Below are positions 9,340 to 20,612 of a stretch of 64,000 bases of DNA, one piece after another. The DNA comes from an uncultured Prochlorococcus sp. (GTDB taxonomy: Bacteria; Cyanobacteriota; Cyanobacteriia; PCC-6307; Cyanobiaceae). Every line of letters begins with the position of its first letter. Position 1 is the first letter of the stretch. Where the stretch lies: the NCBI GenBank assembly GCA_902527105.1, contig CABZNT010000005.1, positions 1-64,000 on the forward strand, in the 5' to 3' direction. Both the position numbers and the translations under genes were made by a program. The notes under the pieces are model-generated. The model searched no databases, was not told where the DNA came from, and saw only the letters and a list, made by a program, of their open reading frames with translations.

Positions 9340-10950
9340 TTAATTTGATTGAGTTAACTTATCTTGAGAGGCTTTTATTAATCCTTTAAATAAAGGATGA
9401 GGTTTGCCAGGTCGTGATAAAAACTCAGGATGATATTGACAGGCTAAGAAGTATGGATGATTTTCTAACTCAATTAACTCAACTAATCTGCCATCTGGTG
9501 ATGTGCCACTAATTTTGTATCCAGAATCTAAAAAACTTTGTTTGTAGTAATTATTAAATTCGTATCTATGTCTATGTCTCTCATAAATAACATCCTCATC
9601 ATATAAGTTTTTTCCAGTTGTATTTTTTGTCAATCTACATGGATAAACTCCAAGTCTCATTGTCCCACCTAAATCAACTACATCTTCCTGTTCTGGTAAT
9701 AAATGTATCACTGGATTTGGAGTGTTTGGGTCTAGTTCTGAACTAGATGCATCTGGAAGATTAGCTACATTCCTGGCCCATTCTATAACTGCACATTGCA
9801 TACCAAGGCACAAACCTAAAAAAGGAATTTTATTTTCTCTTGCGAATTTTATAGCCGAAATTTTTCCATTGACTCCTCTATTGCCAAATCCCCCGGGTAC
9901 GACAATTGCATGAACTTCATTTAAGTAAGTTTCTGCTGAATTTTTTTCTATCATTTCAGCACTTACCCAATGTAAATCTAATAAAGCTTTTTGTTCAATG
10001 CATGCATGCCTTAAAGCTTCAACAACGGATAAATATGCATCTCCAAGTTCAATATATTTGCCTACAAGGGCAACTTTTATTGGATCTCCAGGATTTCTTA
10101 GGTTGTGTATTAGTTGTTCCCAATTTTTTAAATCACATTTTTTATCTTCAAGGTCTAAATACTTCAGGGTTTCTTTGCATAAACCTTCTTTTTTTAAAGA
10201 AAGAGGTACAGAATAAATACTGTCTGCGTCTAAAGCTTCAATTACAGAGTTGATACTGACACCGCAAAAACCACTCAGCTTTTTTTTAAGAGCTTCATTG
10301 ATAGATTTATCACTTCGGCATACAAGTAAATCTGGCTGAATTCCAATTGATCTTAATTCTTTCACTGAATGTTGTGTTGGTTTAGTTTTTATTTCGCCAG
10401 ACGTTTTGATGTAAGGAAGTAATGTTACGTGTATGTATGCAACATCGTTCCTATTGACATCATTTTTGAATTCTCTTATTGCCTCTAAAAAAGGAAGAGA
10501 TTCAATATCACCAACTGTTCCACCAATTTCAGTAATAATAATATCTGCATTACTGTTAGCGGCTACTCTATGAATCCTTTCTCTAATTTCTCCCGTTATG
10601 TGAGGTATTACTTGCACAGTTCCACCGTTATAATTACCTCTTCTTTCTTTATTAATAACTGCTTGATAAATAGATCCGGTTGTTACACTATTCAACCTAG
10701 TCATTGCTGTATCAGTAAATCTTTCGTAGTGACCTAAATCTAGATCGGTTTCAGCCCCATCTTCGGTTACAAATACTTCACCATGTTGAAAAGGGCTCAT
10801 TGTGCCTGGATCAACATTTAGATATGGATCTAGTTTTAATATTGAAACAGTATATCCTCTAGACTTTAATAATCTACCTAGGCTTGCAGCTACAATTCCT
10901 TTACCAATGCTAGAAACTACTCCTCCGGTGACAAAAACAAATTTTGACAT
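9340..10950 (-). CDS. pyrG: CTP synthase
   Basis: CTP synthase aminates UTP with ATP and glutamine, the last step of CTP synthesis. The N-terminal synthetase domain starts with [16 protein letters not shown] and contains the conserved [13 protein letters not shown]. The C-terminal class I glutaminase has nucleophile C381 in GLCLGMQC and the catalytic His-Pro-Glu in ACQYHPEF. The length of 536 residues is full. The gene follows aspS on the same strand with about 75 bases between them. Nothing unusual was seen. Confidence 0.98.
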   Translation of the reverse strand: MSKFVFVTGGVVSSIGKGIVAASLGRLLKSRGYTVSILKLDPYLNVDPGTMSPFQHGEVFVTEDGAETDLDLGHYERFTDTAMTRLNSVTTGSIYQAVINKERRGNYNGGTVQVIPHITGEIRERIHRVAANSNADIIITEIGGTVGDIESLPFLEAIREFKNDVNRNDVAYIHVTLLPYIKTSGEIKTKPTQHSVKELRSIGIQPDLLVCRSDKSINEALKKKLSGFCGVSINSVIEALDADSIYSVPLSLKKEGLCKETLKYLDLEDKKCDLKNWEQLIHNLRNPGDPIKVALVGKYIELGDAYLSVVEALRHACIEQKALLDLHWVSAEMIEKNSAETYLNEVHAIVVPGGFGNRGVNGKISAIKFARENKIPFLGLCLGMQCAVIEWARNVANLPDASSSELDPNTPNPVIHLLPEQEDVVDLGGTMRLGVYPCRLTKNTTGKNLYDEDVIYERHRHRYEFNNYYKQSFLDSGYKISGTSPDGRLVELIELENHPYFLACQYHPEFLSRPGKPHPLFKGLIKASQDKLTQSN

Positions 10951-11025
10951 TAAATATTTTTAATTAAGCACTGCCTCCTTATATTTTATTTAAACAAAAA
11001 ACTTTTAGAACATCCATATATATTC

Positions 11026-12822
11026 TTATTCATCAATTGTTATTTCAATATCTAATTCTTTTAATTGTGATTTTGAGACATTTGAAGGTGCATTTGTGAG
11101 AAGACATTTTGCTTGTTGATTTTTTGGAAACGCAATTGTTTCTCTAATTGAATCTGCACCTATGATCAGCATGGTAATACGATCTAATCCGAATGCTATT
11201 CCACCATGAGGAGGAGCACCCATTTCTAAGGCTTCAATTAAAAATCCAAATTTTTCATTAATCTCTTTAGCAGTAAGTCCTACCGTTTTCAAAACCTCTC
11301 TTTGCAAGTTTGCTTCATGAATACGTAAAGAGCCTCCTCCTAATTCCAAGCCATTAAGAACTAAGTCATAAGCATTTGCTATAGAATCCTCGATTTCTTT
11401 TTGCAAGTTTTCAGGATCTTTAGATTTTATATTTTTTGGAGAACAAAAAGGATGATGTAAAGCTTCATATCTATTTTCCTCTTCATTTCTCTCAAACATC
11501 GGGAAATCAGTAACCCATAAGAAATTCCATTTACTTTTATCTATGAGATTTAAGTCTTTTGCGATGTATTGTCTCACTCTATCTAATGACTGGTTGACAA
11601 TTTGTTTATCTCCAGCACCCAAGAGAATTAAGTCTCCATCTTGCGCTTCGGTGATTCTCAAAATATCAGCTATATGCTCTTCATTAAGATTATTTTTAAT
11701 TGCCCCAATAGTCTCAAGCTCTTCTCCTTTGACTCTTATAAAGGCCAAACCACCCGCTCCTGCATCTTGAGCTACTTGGAAGATATCACCTCCGGGTTTA
11801 ATTCTTACGTTGCTAATACTTAAATTACCTCCTTTGACTGTTATGGATTTTATAGAACCTCCAGACTTAATTGCCTTGGTGAAAATATTAAAGCCAATAT
11901 CACCTAATACTTCTCCTAAATCTTTTAATAACATTTGATATCTTGTATCTGGTCTATCAGTGCCATAATTATCCATTGCTGCTTGCCATGACATTCTTGG
12001 AAAAGCATTATCAAAATCAATATTTAATACTTCTTTCCATATTTTTTTTATAAGACTTTCATTAAAAGAGATTATTTCTTCTTCACTAATAAAGCTCATT
12101 TCAATATCTAATTGCGTAAACTCTGGCTGTCTATCTGCCCTTAAGTCTTCATCACGGAAACATTTTGCGATTTGATAATACTTATCTAAGCCTCCCACCA
12201 TTAAAAGTTGTTTAAATAGTTGTGGGGATTGAGGTAGAGCAAAAAATTCTCCATTCGAAAGACGAGCAGGAACAAGAAAATCGCGAGCGCCTTCTGGAGT
12301 TGATTTTGTAAGTAATGGAGTCTCTACTTCTGTAAATCCAAAATTATCAAGAAATTCTCTAGCAATTTTAATAATTTTATGTCTTGTTTTTAAATTTTCT
12401 AGTAATTTACCTCTTCTTAAATCAAGGTATCTATATTTTAATCTGAGTTCTTCTTTTGTATTTTCATAATCATGTATAGATACTGGAAAAGGTAGGTTTT
12501 TTTTAATTTGATTGAGAATTTGCAAATCTTTAACTTTAAGCTCTAATTCTCCTGTACTTAAATTTTTATTTATTGAATCTTTTGGCCTTTCGTTAATGAT
12601 TCCGCTAACCATTATTACTGTTTCATTTCTAAGAGTTTCTGCCTGTTTAAATAGATCTGCACCATCATCGGGGTTTATTGTTATTTGTAGGAATCCACTA
12701 TGGTCTCTTAAATCAATAAAAATTACACCACCATGATCTCTTCTTCTATCTACCCATCCGCATAAATTAACTAATTTACCAATATCTGTATTATTGAGTT
12801 CTTCGCAAATTTTGTTTCTCAT
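11026..12822 (-). CDS. aspS: Aspartyl-tRNA synthetase
   Basis: This is a class II aminoacyl-tRNA synthetase charging aspartate. The N-terminal OB-fold anticodon domain carries [11 protein letters not shown], motif 2 is [18 protein letters not shown], and motif 3 near the C-terminus is GIAFGLDRI. The 598 residues include the roughly 130-residue GAD insertion typical of bacterial AspRS. Whether it also charges Asn tRNA (the non-discriminating form common in cyanobacteria) cannot be settled by eye. It lies between gcvT and pyrG on the same strand. Confidence 0.97.
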   Translation of the reverse strand: MRNKICEELNNTDIGKLVNLCGWVDRRRDHGGVIFIDLRDHSGFLQITINPDDGADLFKQAETLRNETVIMVSGIINERPKDSINKNLSTGELELKVKDLQILNQIKKNLPFPVSIHDYENTKEELRLKYRYLDLRRGKLLENLKTRHKIIKIAREFLDNFGFTEVETPLLTKSTPEGARDFLVPARLSNGEFFALPQSPQLFKQLLMVGGLDKYYQIAKCFRDEDLRADRQPEFTQLDIEMSFISEEEIISFNESLIKKIWKEVLNIDFDNAFPRMSWQAAMDNYGTDRPDTRYQMLLKDLGEVLGDIGFNIFTKAIKSGGSIKSITVKGGNLSISNVRIKPGGDIFQVAQDAGAGGLAFIRVKGEELETIGAIKNNLNEEHIADILRITEAQDGDLILLGAGDKQIVNQSLDRVRQYIAKDLNLIDKSKWNFLWVTDFPMFERNEEENRYEALHHPFCSPKNIKSKDPENLQKEIEDSIANAYDLVLNGLELGGGSLRIHEANLQREVLKTVGLTAKEINEKFGFLIEALEMGAPPHGGIAFGLDRITMLIIGADSIRETIAFPKNQQAKCLLTNAPSNVSKSQLKELDIEITIDE

Positions 12823-12877
12823 CTAAGTATGATTTATTTATCAATAACTTATAATAATTCTTTAAGGGTAAATTTAG

Positions 12878-13990
12878 TTAATAATTTTTTTTATAGAACG
12901 CTCTTTTTGTTATAACCCCTTTGAATTTTTTGCCTCTTATTAATATTTGAACTTCATTATTTATTAAGGCATGCGAAGTATTGATGTATGCAAAAGCTAT
13001 AGCTTGTTGTTTAGTTGGAGACCAACTGCCGCTTGTTATACTCCCAATATTTTCTCCACCTTTAAGAACTGAGCAACCTTTTCTTCCTATTGCTTTACCC
13101 TCTATAGAGAGACCAACTAACTTTTTTTGAATACCTAATCTTGACTGTTCTTCAAGAAATCTCCTACCAAAGAATTCGTGATTATTTTCTAGATGTACTA
13201 ACCAGCCTAACCCTGCTTCATATGGAGAAGTTTTTTCATTTATGTCTTGACCATAAAGATGCATGCCTGCTTCAAGTCTAAGAGTATCTCTAGCTCCTAA
13301 ACCACAAGGTGCAACATTTTTGGAAATTGAGAAATCCCATAAATTAATTGCTGCTTTTTTAGATAAAAGTATTTCTAGACCATTTTCCCCCGTATATCCT
13401 GTCTTTGAAAAGAAAATTTTTTCTTTAGGCGAAATATGTTCAAAAATTTTATATTCGCATCCAAAGTTAGGGATATGTGAGATCGAAGATTCAATCCATT
13501 CTTCAAATAAATCGAATGAGTTTTTTCCCTGTAGTGCTAAAAGTACTTTGTCTTTTTTAAAGTTTGTTATCGAAATTTCATATTTATTTAAATTATTTTT
13601 TATCCACTGAAAATCTTCTTCATATCTACTTGCATTAACTATTAATAATAATTCTGATATGTTATTTTCTTGTATGCCAAGGTCATAAATTATTAAGTCA
13701 TCTATTATTCCTCCTTTATCATTGAGCATTACTGTATAAAGCCCTTGACCTTCAGAAAAGGAATATAAATTAGTAGGAAAAAGTTTTTGAATATAATCCT
13801 TTGGATTGATTCCCTTGATAGAAATCACCCCCATGTGAGAAATATCAAATAATCCTGCTGATGATCTAACTGATTCATGCTCTTTAATTAATCCTGAAAA
13901 TGATATGGGCATTTCCCAACCTGCAAAATCCACTAATTTTGCATTGGCTTCAACATATTTTGAATAAAGAGGACTTTTTAGCAAATCCAT
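12878..13990 (-). CDS. gcvT: Glycine cleavage T-protein (aminomethyltransferase)
   Basis: GcvT moves the methylene group from aminomethyl-lipoyl GcvH to tetrahydrofolate and releases ammonia. The start has the classic [18 protein letters not shown] stretch. [23 protein letters not shown] and the C-terminal [11 protein letters not shown] are family signatures. Its 370 residues are full length. In this genome gcvT is separate from gcvH and gcvP (31.4-34.8 kb) and lies downstream of the polyamine genes. The 50-base spacer to speB is too short for a glycine riboswitch. Confidence 0.96.
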   Translation of the reverse strand: MDLLKSPLYSKYVEANAKLVDFAGWEMPISFSGLIKEHESVRSSAGLFDISHMGVISIKGINPKDYIQKLFPTNLYSFSEGQGLYTVMLNDKGGIIDDLIIYDLGIQENNISELLLIVNASRYEEDFQWIKNNLNKYEISITNFKKDKVLLALQGKNSFDLFEEWIESSISHIPNFGCEYKIFEHISPKEKIFFSKTGYTGENGLEILLSKKAAINLWDFSISKNVAPCGLGARDTLRLEAGMHLYGQDINEKTSPYEAGLGWLVHLENNHEFFGRRFLEEQSRLGIQKKLVGLSIEGKAIGRKGCSVLKGGENIGSITSGSWSPTKQQAIAFAYINTSHALINNEVQILIRGKKFKGVITKRAFYKKNY

Positions 13991-14040
13991 GAAATATTTA
14001 GTTTGTATTTAGTATTTTTACACTGTAGTTTAGAAATTTT

Positions 14041-14922
14041 TTATTGCATATTTTCTAATGACAAAATTAAGCTTCTAAGTACTTTGGCTGCAACTATGCT
14101 ACTTACTCCGCTTTTATCAATTTCTGGAGATAATTCCACAATGTCTGAAGCCACAATTCTAAAGTCTTTTAAAGTTTTCAGTATTTCTTCAAAATCATTC
14201 CAAAAAAATCCTCCCGGTTCTGGAGTGCCCGTCCCTGCTAATAAACTGGGATCAAACCAATCTAAATCTATTGTTAAATAGATTGGAGACTTAGCGAACG
14301 GTAGAAGAGCTTGTTTTAACTCATGTGCATTTCCGCCTGGACAAAAGTTAATTAATTGGTTGTTGTTATGCATAATTTCAAATTCTTCCTTAGTCCCACT
14401 TCTAATTCCTACTTGTAAAATTTTCTTTTCTGGTAGCACTTCTAAGCATCTTTTCATAGTACAAGCATGACTATGTTCATTTCCTATATATGATTCTCTT
14501 AAATCTGCATGAGCATCAAGTTGAACCAATATCAAATCTGGATATTTTTTTACTAATGCTTCAATAGCACCTCTTGTAATAGAGTGTTCGCCTCCAAGCA
14601 TAATAGGACTAAGACGTTTATTAATTAAATAATTTGTTGCTGATTTAACCGATTCAATAACGGACTTTGAGTCATTTTTATCAATTAGTATTGATCCAAA
14701 ATCAACATAAATAATATCCTCTAAGTCTTTTTTTATTTTTGGACAATATGTTTCCAAACAAGAACTGACTTGTCTTATTGCTTCTGGACCAAATCTTGCT
14801 CCTGGTTTAAAAGAACATGTCCCGTCATAATTAACTCCAAATATACCAATTGAGCAATTCTCGGGACTTCTTTTTGCTCCCATATAAATTGCATTTTCGT
14901 TATCAAATAAATTTTTTGTCAT
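14041..14922 (-). CDS. speB: Agmatinase / ureohydrolase family enzyme
   Basis: This is a binuclear manganese ureohydrolase (293 residues). The metal motifs are GGEHSIT, QLDAHADLRE and TIDLDWFDP, followed by the Gly-Thr-Gly-Thr-Pro-Glu-Pro-Gly-Gly loop. The likely reaction is agmatine to putrescine plus urea. That is inferred from the adjoining spermidine synthase, which ends 4 bases upstream and would use the putrescine. Arginase activity cannot be excluded by sequence alone. Photorespiratory gcvT follows in the same direction. Confidence 0.88.
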   Translation of the reverse strand: MTKNLFDNENAIYMGAKRSPENCSIGIFGVNYDGTCSFKPGARFGPEAIRQVSSCLETYCPKIKKDLEDIIYVDFGSILIDKNDSKSVIESVKSATNYLINKRLSPIMLGGEHSITRGAIEALVKKYPDLILVQLDAHADLRESYIGNEHSHACTMKRCLEVLPEKKILQVGIRSGTKEEFEIMHNNNQLINFCPGGNAHELKQALLPFAKSPIYLTIDLDWFDPSLLAGTGTPEPGGFFWNDFEEILKTLKDFRIVASDIVELSPEIDKSGVSSIVAAKVLRSLILSLENMQ

Positions 14923-14926
14923 CTTA

Positions 14927-15775
14927 TTAATCTAGTTCTTTTACAATTTTATTTGGCATCATTTTGAATGCTGCATTTTGAAAATTTAAATTCCAAATTT
15001 CACATCCTTTTTCTATTTTTAGGACTTCATCACAATTTTGCTTTGATAAATTTAGATCTTCTGAAGAAGCGAATGTCCAACTCCAAATCCCGCTTGGATA
15101 TATAGGCACAAAGGAATACATAGTTTCAGAAACTTTAAATATATTTTTTAGGGTTTTCAAAATATTTATGTGAATATTTTTGAAGGATTCAGGAGATTCA
15201 CTTTGCGTTGCTAATATCCCCTTTGGTGTAAGTATTCTTTTACATTCTTTATAAAAAGAATATGAAAATAATAAATTTGAGAATTCTGAGGGATCTGAAC
15301 AATCTATAAAAATAACGTCGTAAAAATTATCTTTTGTTTTTTTTACCCATTTAACACCATCATCAACATGTATTTCTAATCTTTTATCATTCCATGCTTC
15401 GCCTCCAATTTCTTTTAAAAATTTTTTAGATATTTTGATTACCTCCTCGTCAATTTCTACTAGATCAATTTTCGATATTTGAGAATATTTAACGCATTCT
15501 CTTGCTGTACCGCCGTCTCCTCCACCAATAATTAGTACATTAGATTTTTCGTCAATGCTACTTAATGCTGGATGCACAAGACACTCATGATAATATTTCT
15601 CGTCTTTTAGTGATGTCATCCAACAACCATCAAGCATTAAAGCTCTTCCATAGTATTCATTTTCAATAACAATAATTTCTTGATATTGTGATTTTTGTTT
15701 AATTAAAACATCTCCATTTAGACCGAATCTTGAGCCTTTATGATATTCATCTATCCATGTTGAAATATTAGTCAT
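14927..15775 (-). CDS. speE: Spermidine synthase
   Basis: The enzyme transfers an aminopropyl group from decarboxylated SAM to putrescine. GGGDGGTARECVKY is the Rossmann-type binding loop, and VIFIDCSDPSEF carries the catalytic Asp region. The N-terminal beta domain contains LMLDGCWMTSLKDEKYYHE. Its 282 residues are normal. It forms an operon-like series with mazG (upstream, 7 bases) and speB (downstream, 4 bases). Confidence 0.95.
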   Translation of the reverse strand: MTNISTWIDEYHKGSRFGLNGDVLIKQKSQYQEIIVIENEYYGRALMLDGCWMTSLKDEKYYHECLVHPALSSIDEKSNVLIIGGGDGGTARECVKYSQISKIDLVEIDEEVIKISKKFLKEIGGEAWNDKRLEIHVDDGVKWVKKTKDNFYDVIFIDCSDPSEFSNLLFSYSFYKECKRILTPKGILATQSESPESFKNIHINILKTLKNIFKVSETMYSFVPIYPSGIWSWTFASSEDLNLSKQNCDEVLKIEKGCEIWNLNFQNAAFKMMPNKIVKELD

Positions 15776-15782
15776 TTGCTTT

Positions 15783-16628
15783 TTAAGAATTTTTTCTTTT
15801 AAGTTTTCGCTTGGCTATTTGCCAAAGCCGTTGAAAGTCTTTGGGAGTTTGTTTTTTTATATTATCGCCTGCATGATGTTCAATGATTGAAAATCTGTCT
15901 AAAAATTTTTTATTAGTTTTTTGTAGAGCTGATTCAGGATTTATTTTTAAAAAGTTTGAGAGATTCAGAAGGGTAAAGTAAATATCCCCAAATTCATTTT
16001 TTATTTCTGAATCATTATTGCTTTTAATTGCATCCTTTAATTCATTAATCTCTTCTTCTAACTTTTCAAAAATCTGATCAGCACTCTCCCATTTAAAACC
16101 ATATTCTTTAACAATATTTGTGATTTTATCTGTTCCAACCATTGGTGGTAAATTTTTGATTTTCATATTTAAATTTTTACTTATTGATGATTCCATATGA
16201 GGTATTTCTTTTTCTGAATTTTTAATGTTTTCCCAAATTTGTTGCGATTTTTCTAGAGATACTTTTTCTTTTTTTTTAAAAATATATGGATGCCTATTAA
16301 TAATTTTCTTGTTTAGATTTTTTATAACATCATTTAGTTCAAATTCTTTTTTTTCGTAACCGATTTCAGCATGAAGCATTACTTGTAATAAAAGATCTCC
16401 TAACTCTTCACATATGTTATCCGCCTTTTTTTCATATATCGCATCTATAAATTCATTACTTTCTTCATGTAAAAATGGGATCAACGATTTATGAGACTGT
16501 ATTTTCTGCCAAGGGCATCCCCAAGTTTTATCTTTTAATGATTTGATATTAGATATTAAAATTTTAAAGTTTTCTAAAGTCTCTAAATCGGAATTTTTTT
16601 GTAAGTTATATCTATCGTTTGAGGACAT
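15783..16628 (-). CDS. mazG: MazG nucleoside triphosphate pyrophosphohydrolase
   Basis: MazG hydrolyses NTPs and dNTPs to monophosphates and PPi, cleaning the nucleotide pool. This 281-residue form has two all-alpha MazG domains. The first carries CPWQKIQSHKSL and the metal-binding EESNEFIDA...EELGDLL; the second carries KWESADQIFEKLEEEINELKDA and a divergent ExxE pair. The motif order matches E. coli MazG. It starts about 100 bases from tRNA-Val on the other strand. It is chromosomal, not the short cyanophage MazG type, which has one domain. Confidence 0.92.
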   Translation of the reverse strand: MSSNDRYNLQKNSDLETLENFKILISNIKSLKDKTWGCPWQKIQSHKSLIPFLHEESNEFIDAIYEKKADNICEELGDLLLQVMLHAEIGYEKKEFELNDVIKNLNKKIINRHPYIFKKKEKVSLEKSQQIWENIKNSEKEIPHMESSISKNLNMKIKNLPPMVGTDKITNIVKEYGFKWESADQIFEKLEEEINELKDAIKSNNDSEIKNEFGDIYFTLLNLSNFLKINPESALQKTNKKFLDRFSIIEHHAGDNIKKQTPKDFQRLWQIAKRKLKRKNS

Positions 16629-16726
16629 AGGATATATTTTATTAATTTAATTTTGCCTCAATCATGAAATATTTAAATACTTAGTATAAATATTTCAACT
16701 TCATCTATTAGAATGATTTATTATAA

Positions 16727-16798
<72 letters not shown>

Positions 16799-16813
16799 TT
16801 TATTATTTTTCTA

Positions 16814-17155
16814 ATGACTGAGATCGTCAATCTTTCAATCAGTCAAAGCGCTGCTTCAGAACTATCTAGGCAAGCTTCTTTTGGAGGTTCTCCAGGAGAA
16901 ATGTCGATTGATTTGGTAGAGGATAAAAATTGTTCCGAAGGATGGATGCATATTAAATTAAGGCCGGGTACATGTAATGGATCCCCTATTTCAAGAACTG
17001 AAGGAGTAACTTTATACGCGGATGTAAAAAAGTTTAATTTACTTAAAGATTTAAAATTAGATTATTACGGTGATTTGAGCGGTGGTGGATTTCTTATTTC
17101 AACACCAAAAAATGCAAAACGTTGTTCTTGCGGTTCTGGCTTCAAACTTTTGTAG
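16814..17155 (+). CDS. IscA/SufA/HesB-like (A-type) Fe-S carrier, divergent
   Basis: This small protein (113 residues) resembles A-type carriers that pass Fe-S clusters to apoproteins. Three candidate ligand cysteines are visible: C54 in PGTCNG, and C104 and C106 in RCSCGSGF at the C-terminus. The gap between C54 and the CxC pair is about 50 residues, shorter than the 60-plus of IscA, so it is a divergent member. I chose ATG 16814. The frame is open upstream into the tRNA-Val gene, but that extension would translate tRNA sequence. The leader is only 15 bases long, so co-transcription with the tRNA is possible. Confidence 0.75.
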   Translation: MTEIVNLSISQSAASELSRQASFGGSPGEMSIDLVEDKNCSEGWMHIKLRPGTCNGSPISRTEGVTLYADVKKFNLLKDLKLDYYGDLSGGGFLISTPKNAKRCSCGSGFKLL

Positions 17156-17252
17156 AATGTATGATTATTTTTTTGCAAACTAATATTATTTTCATTAATT
17201 GGCTGCTCTCAAGATAAAATAAACAAAAAGTTTATTGAAATAAAATTTGGAC

Positions 17253-20009
17253 ATGACAGAGATGAATGATCAATTATCTTTAGAGAATTATTCACCTTTT
17301 GAAGTAGAGAAAAAGTGGCAAGAAAAATGGGAAAGTTTAAAGGCGTTTAGTCCTAATCCTGAGGATGATGGGGAGCCTTTTTGTGTTGTTATTCCACCAC
17401 CAAATGTAACTGGGTCTTTGCATATGGGGCATGCATTTAATACGGCTTTGATAGATGTTGTAGTACGTTTTCAAAGACTTTTAGGTAAGAATGTTTTGTG
17501 CTTACCAGGAACTGATCATGCTTCAATAGCTGTTCAAACTATTCTTGAAAAACAATTAAAAAGTGAAGGCAAAACAAGCGAGGATATTGGAAGAGATGAA
17601 TTTCTTAAAAGAGCATGGAATTGGAAAGAACAAAGTGGTGGAAGAATAGTTTCTCAATTAAAAAGGATAGGATATTCAGTTGACTGGACTAGAGAAAGAT
17701 TTACTCTAGATCAAAAATTAAATGAAGCAGTTATTGAGGCTTTTAATATTCTCTATAAAAAGAATTTAATTTATAGAGGCGAATATTTGGTTAATTGGTG
17801 TCCTGCATCTCAATCTGCCGTAAGTGATCTTGAAGTTGAAATGCAAGAAGTAAATGGTCATTTATGGCATTTTAAATACCCTTTAATTTCTGAAAGTGGT
17901 GAACAGTTAGATAAGTACTTAGAAGTTGCAACAACAAGACCAGAAACTCTATTGGGTGATACTGCTGTGGCAGTTAATCCTGATGATGATAGATATAAAG
18001 AATTTATTGGTGTCAAAGTAAAAGTCCCTTTCGTTGATAGAGAAATACCTATTATCGCTGATTCACATGTTGATAAAGATTTTGGTACAGGTTGTGTAAA
18101 GGTTACTCCAGCCCATGATCCAAATGATTTTGCAATAGGAAAAAGGCATAATTTAAAACAGATTAATGTAATGAACAAAGATGGAACTTTAAATATTAAT
18201 GCAGGTATTTTTCAAAATTTAGATAGATATGAGGCTAGAAAGAAAATTATTAAAGAATTGGATAATTTAGGCCTTTTGACAAAGATAGAGGATTATAAAC
18301 ATACTGTTCCTTTTTCTGATAGAGGTAAGGTTCCAATTGAACCTTTATTGTCAACACAATGGTTTTTGAAAATGGATGATATATCACAAGGATGTCTTAA
18401 TGAAATTGGTTCTAAAAAACCATCGTTTATTCCTCCACGCTGGGAGAAAGTTTATAAGGATTGGTTGGAGAATATTAATGATTGGTGTATTAGTCGTCAA
18501 TTATGGTGGGGACACCAAATACCAGCATGGTATGTTTTAGATGAAAATCAAGACTCAATAGAACAAAATACTCCATATATCGTTGCAAGAAATGAACAAG
18601 ATGCCTTAATCGAAGCTAATAAAAAATTTGGATTAAATATTAAATTGGTTCGTGATAAGGATGTTTTGGATACATGGTTTTCAAGTGGTTTATGGCCTTT
18701 CTCAACCCTTGGTTGGCCAAATACAAATGATCCGGATTTTAAAAAATGGTATCCAAATAATGTTCTTGTTACTGGTTTCGATATTATTTTCTTCTGGGTG
18801 GCAAGAATGACAATGATGGGGAATACTTTTACAAATAATATTCCTTTTAAGGATGTTTATATTCATGGTCTCGTTCGAGATGAAAATAATAAAAAAATGA
18901 GTAAAAGTTCAGGAAATGGTATTGATCCAATACTATTAATTGATAAATATGGTTCTGATGCTCTACGATTTGCTTTAATTCGAGAAGTTGCAGGCGCTGG
19001 TCAAGATATCCGGCTTGATTTTGATAGGAAAAAAGATACGTCTTCAACTGTTGAAGCTTCAAGAAATTTTGCGAATAAATTATGGAATGCAACTAAATTT
19101 GTGTTAATTAATAAAACTTCTAATAATAATTTTTCGCTTAATGAGAGTGATGAAACTTCTTTAGAGTTATGTGATAAGTGGATTTTATCGAAATTGAATC
19201 AAGTAAATATAAAAGTCGCTGCTTTGTTGAAAGAATATAAATTGGGAGAATCTGCGAAACTTCTATATGAATTTACGTGGAATGATTTTTGTGACTGGTA
19301 TGTAGAATTTGCTAAACAAAGGTTTAATAATAAAGAGACTAATAATAGACAAATATCTGAAAAGGTTTTAATAAAAGTGCTCAATGATATTTTGGTGATG
19401 ATTCATCCTTTTATGCCGCACATTACTGAAGAACTTTGGCATGTACTTCAACTTAAATCAGATAAAGAATTATTATCTCTTCAAAAATGGCCAACCCAAG
19501 AAAATAAATTTGTTGATAATAAGCTTGATAATTCCTTTCAACAACTCTTTGAAATTATTAGATTGATTAGAAATTTGAGAGCTGAATTAGGCCTCAAGCC
19601 ATCAGAAAAAGTTCCTGTTTACTTGATTTCAGATAATGATGAATTGATTGATTTTCTAAAAATTTTAGTTGATGATATTCAAACCTTAACTAAATCTTCT
19701 GAAGTATTTATTTTTAAACCTAATGCTGTTGATAAAAAAGAGTTTGCTAAATCTTTTTCTGGGATAATTAGTGATTTAGAGGTTTACTTACCTTTTCAGG
19801 ATTTTGTAAATATGGATGCATTAAAGGAAAGGTTAAACAAGGATTTAAAAAAGGTGACTATTGAGTTAGATAATTTAAATAAGAGATTATCTAACAAAAA
19901 TTTCGTGGATAAGGCTCCAAAAGATATTGTTGATGAATGTAGATTTAAATTAAATGAGGGTTCGGTACAAATGGAGAGAATTACTAAAAAACTCGAACTT
20001 TTGAATTAA
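17253..20009 (+). CDS. valS: Valyl-tRNA synthetase
   Basis: This is a class I synthetase charging valine and proofreading threonine. The HIGH-type motif is in PNVTGSLHMGHAF (about residues 49-61), the editing (CP1) domain contains TTRPETLLGDTAVAV, and the KMSKSSGN motif lies near residue 547. The C-terminal 60-70 residues are a Lys/Leu-rich coiled-coil arm that binds tRNA. Full length is about 918 residues. A TTG at 17247 is in frame, but ATG 17253 is the likelier start. It lies 450 bases from the tRNA-Val gene it serves, an incidental pairing. Confidence 0.97.
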   Translation: MTEMNDQLSLENYSPFEVEKKWQEKWESLKAFSPNPEDDGEPFCVVIPPPNVTGSLHMGHAFNTALIDVVVRFQRLLGKNVLCLPGTDHASIAVQTILEKQLKSEGKTSEDIGRDEFLKRAWNWKEQSGGRIVSQLKRIGYSVDWTRERFTLDQKLNEAVIEAFNILYKKNLIYRGEYLVNWCPASQSAVSDLEVEMQEVNGHLWHFKYPLISESGEQLDKYLEVATTRPETLLGDTAVAVNPDDDRYKEFIGVKVKVPFVDREIPIIADSHVDKDFGTGCVKVTPAHDPNDFAIGKRHNLKQINVMNKDGTLNINAGIFQNLDRYEARKKIIKELDNLGLLTKIEDYKHTVPFSDRGKVPIEPLLSTQWFLKMDDISQGCLNEIGSKKPSFIPPRWEKVYKDWLENINDWCISRQLWWGHQIPAWYVLDENQDSIEQNTPYIVARNEQDALIEANKKFGLNIKLVRDKDVLDTWFSSGLWPFSTLGWPNTNDPDFKKWYPNNVLVTGFDIIFFWVARMTMMGNTFTNNIPFKDVYIHGLVRDENNKKMSKSSGNGIDPILLIDKYGSDALRFALIREVAGAGQDIRLDFDRKKDTSSTVEASRNFANKLWNATKFVLINKTSNNNFSLNESDETSLELCDKWILSKLNQVNIKVAALLKEYKLGESAKLLYEFTWNDFCDWYVEFAKQRFNNKETNNRQISEKVLIKVLNDILVMIHPFMPHITEELWHVLQLKSDKELLSLQKWPTQENKFVDNKLDNSFQQLFEIIRLIRNLRAELGLKPSEKVPVYLISDNDELIDFLKILVDDIQTLTKSSEVFIFKPNAVDKKEFAKSFSGIISDLEVYLPFQDFVNMDALKERLNKDLKKVTIELDNLNKRLSNKNFVDKAPKDIVDECRFKLNEGSVQMERITKKLELLN

Positions 20010-20011
20010 GA

Positions 20012-20608
20012 ATGAACATATTTCTTGAAAATATTTATAATTTATCTTTTTTTTTTAATACTGGAATTGGGATATTTTCGTTTGTTTGTATTTATATTTT
20101 AATTGTTTTATTAATACTCCCAGCTTCTTGGTTATCTTTACTATCAGGTTTTTTATATGGCTCATATTTAGGATCAATTATCGTTTTTTTCTCCGCTTCC
20201 TTAGGAGCATCAGTTGCTTTTTTTGTATCAAAAAGTTTTTTTGCAAAAAAGCTAAAAAATCTTTTTAGTCGTTATCCAAAATTAAGTGTTATGGAAAAAG
20301 TAGTTGAAAAAGGCGGACTTAAATTAATTTTTTTAGCAAGATTATCTCCGATATTTCCCTTCAGTATTCTTAATTATTTTTATGGTTTGAATAATGTAAA
20401 ATTTCGAGATTTCGCTATTGGTCTTCTTGGAATAATTCCAGGAACTTTTCTTTATTGCTCAATAGGTAGTTTGGCAAAAAATATTCAGGAGCTAAAAAAT
20501 GTCCAATCACCAAATAACTTATATATGACTATCATTGGAATTATTTCAACTTTTTTAGTTGTATATTTCTCAGCTAAATATTCCAGGGAATATTTTGAAA
20601 AATCCTAA
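20012..20608 (+). CDS. TVP38/TMEM64-type VTT (DedA-like) membrane protein
   Basis: This is a 198-residue inner-membrane protein. Hydrophobic segments are at about 18-38, 40-72, 125-150 and 168-190. GFLYGSYLGS and the later ARLSPIFPFSILNYFYGL match the VTT/SNARE-associated domain shared by YdjX and TVP38, a fold linked to lipid scrambling or membrane homeostasis in other organisms. The biochemical role here is unknown. It begins 2 bases after valS, so it is likely co-transcribed. Confidence 0.8.
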   Translation: MNIFLENIYNLSFFFNTGIGIFSFVCIYILIVLLILPASWLSLLSGFLYGSYLGSIIVFFSASLGASVAFFVSKSFFAKKLKNLFSRYPKLSVMEKVVEKGGLKLIFLARLSPIFPFSILNYFYGLNNVKFRDFAIGLLGIIPGTFLYCSIGSLAKNIQELKNVQSPNNLYMTIIGIISTFLVVYFSAKYSREYFEKS

Positions 20609-20612
20609 GAAT

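Noticed and set aside
13991-14040. Glycine riboswitch before gcvT, or before gcvP at 31815-31859
   Set aside because: The spacers are 50 and 45 bases, too short for the aptamer, and no conserved core is visible.
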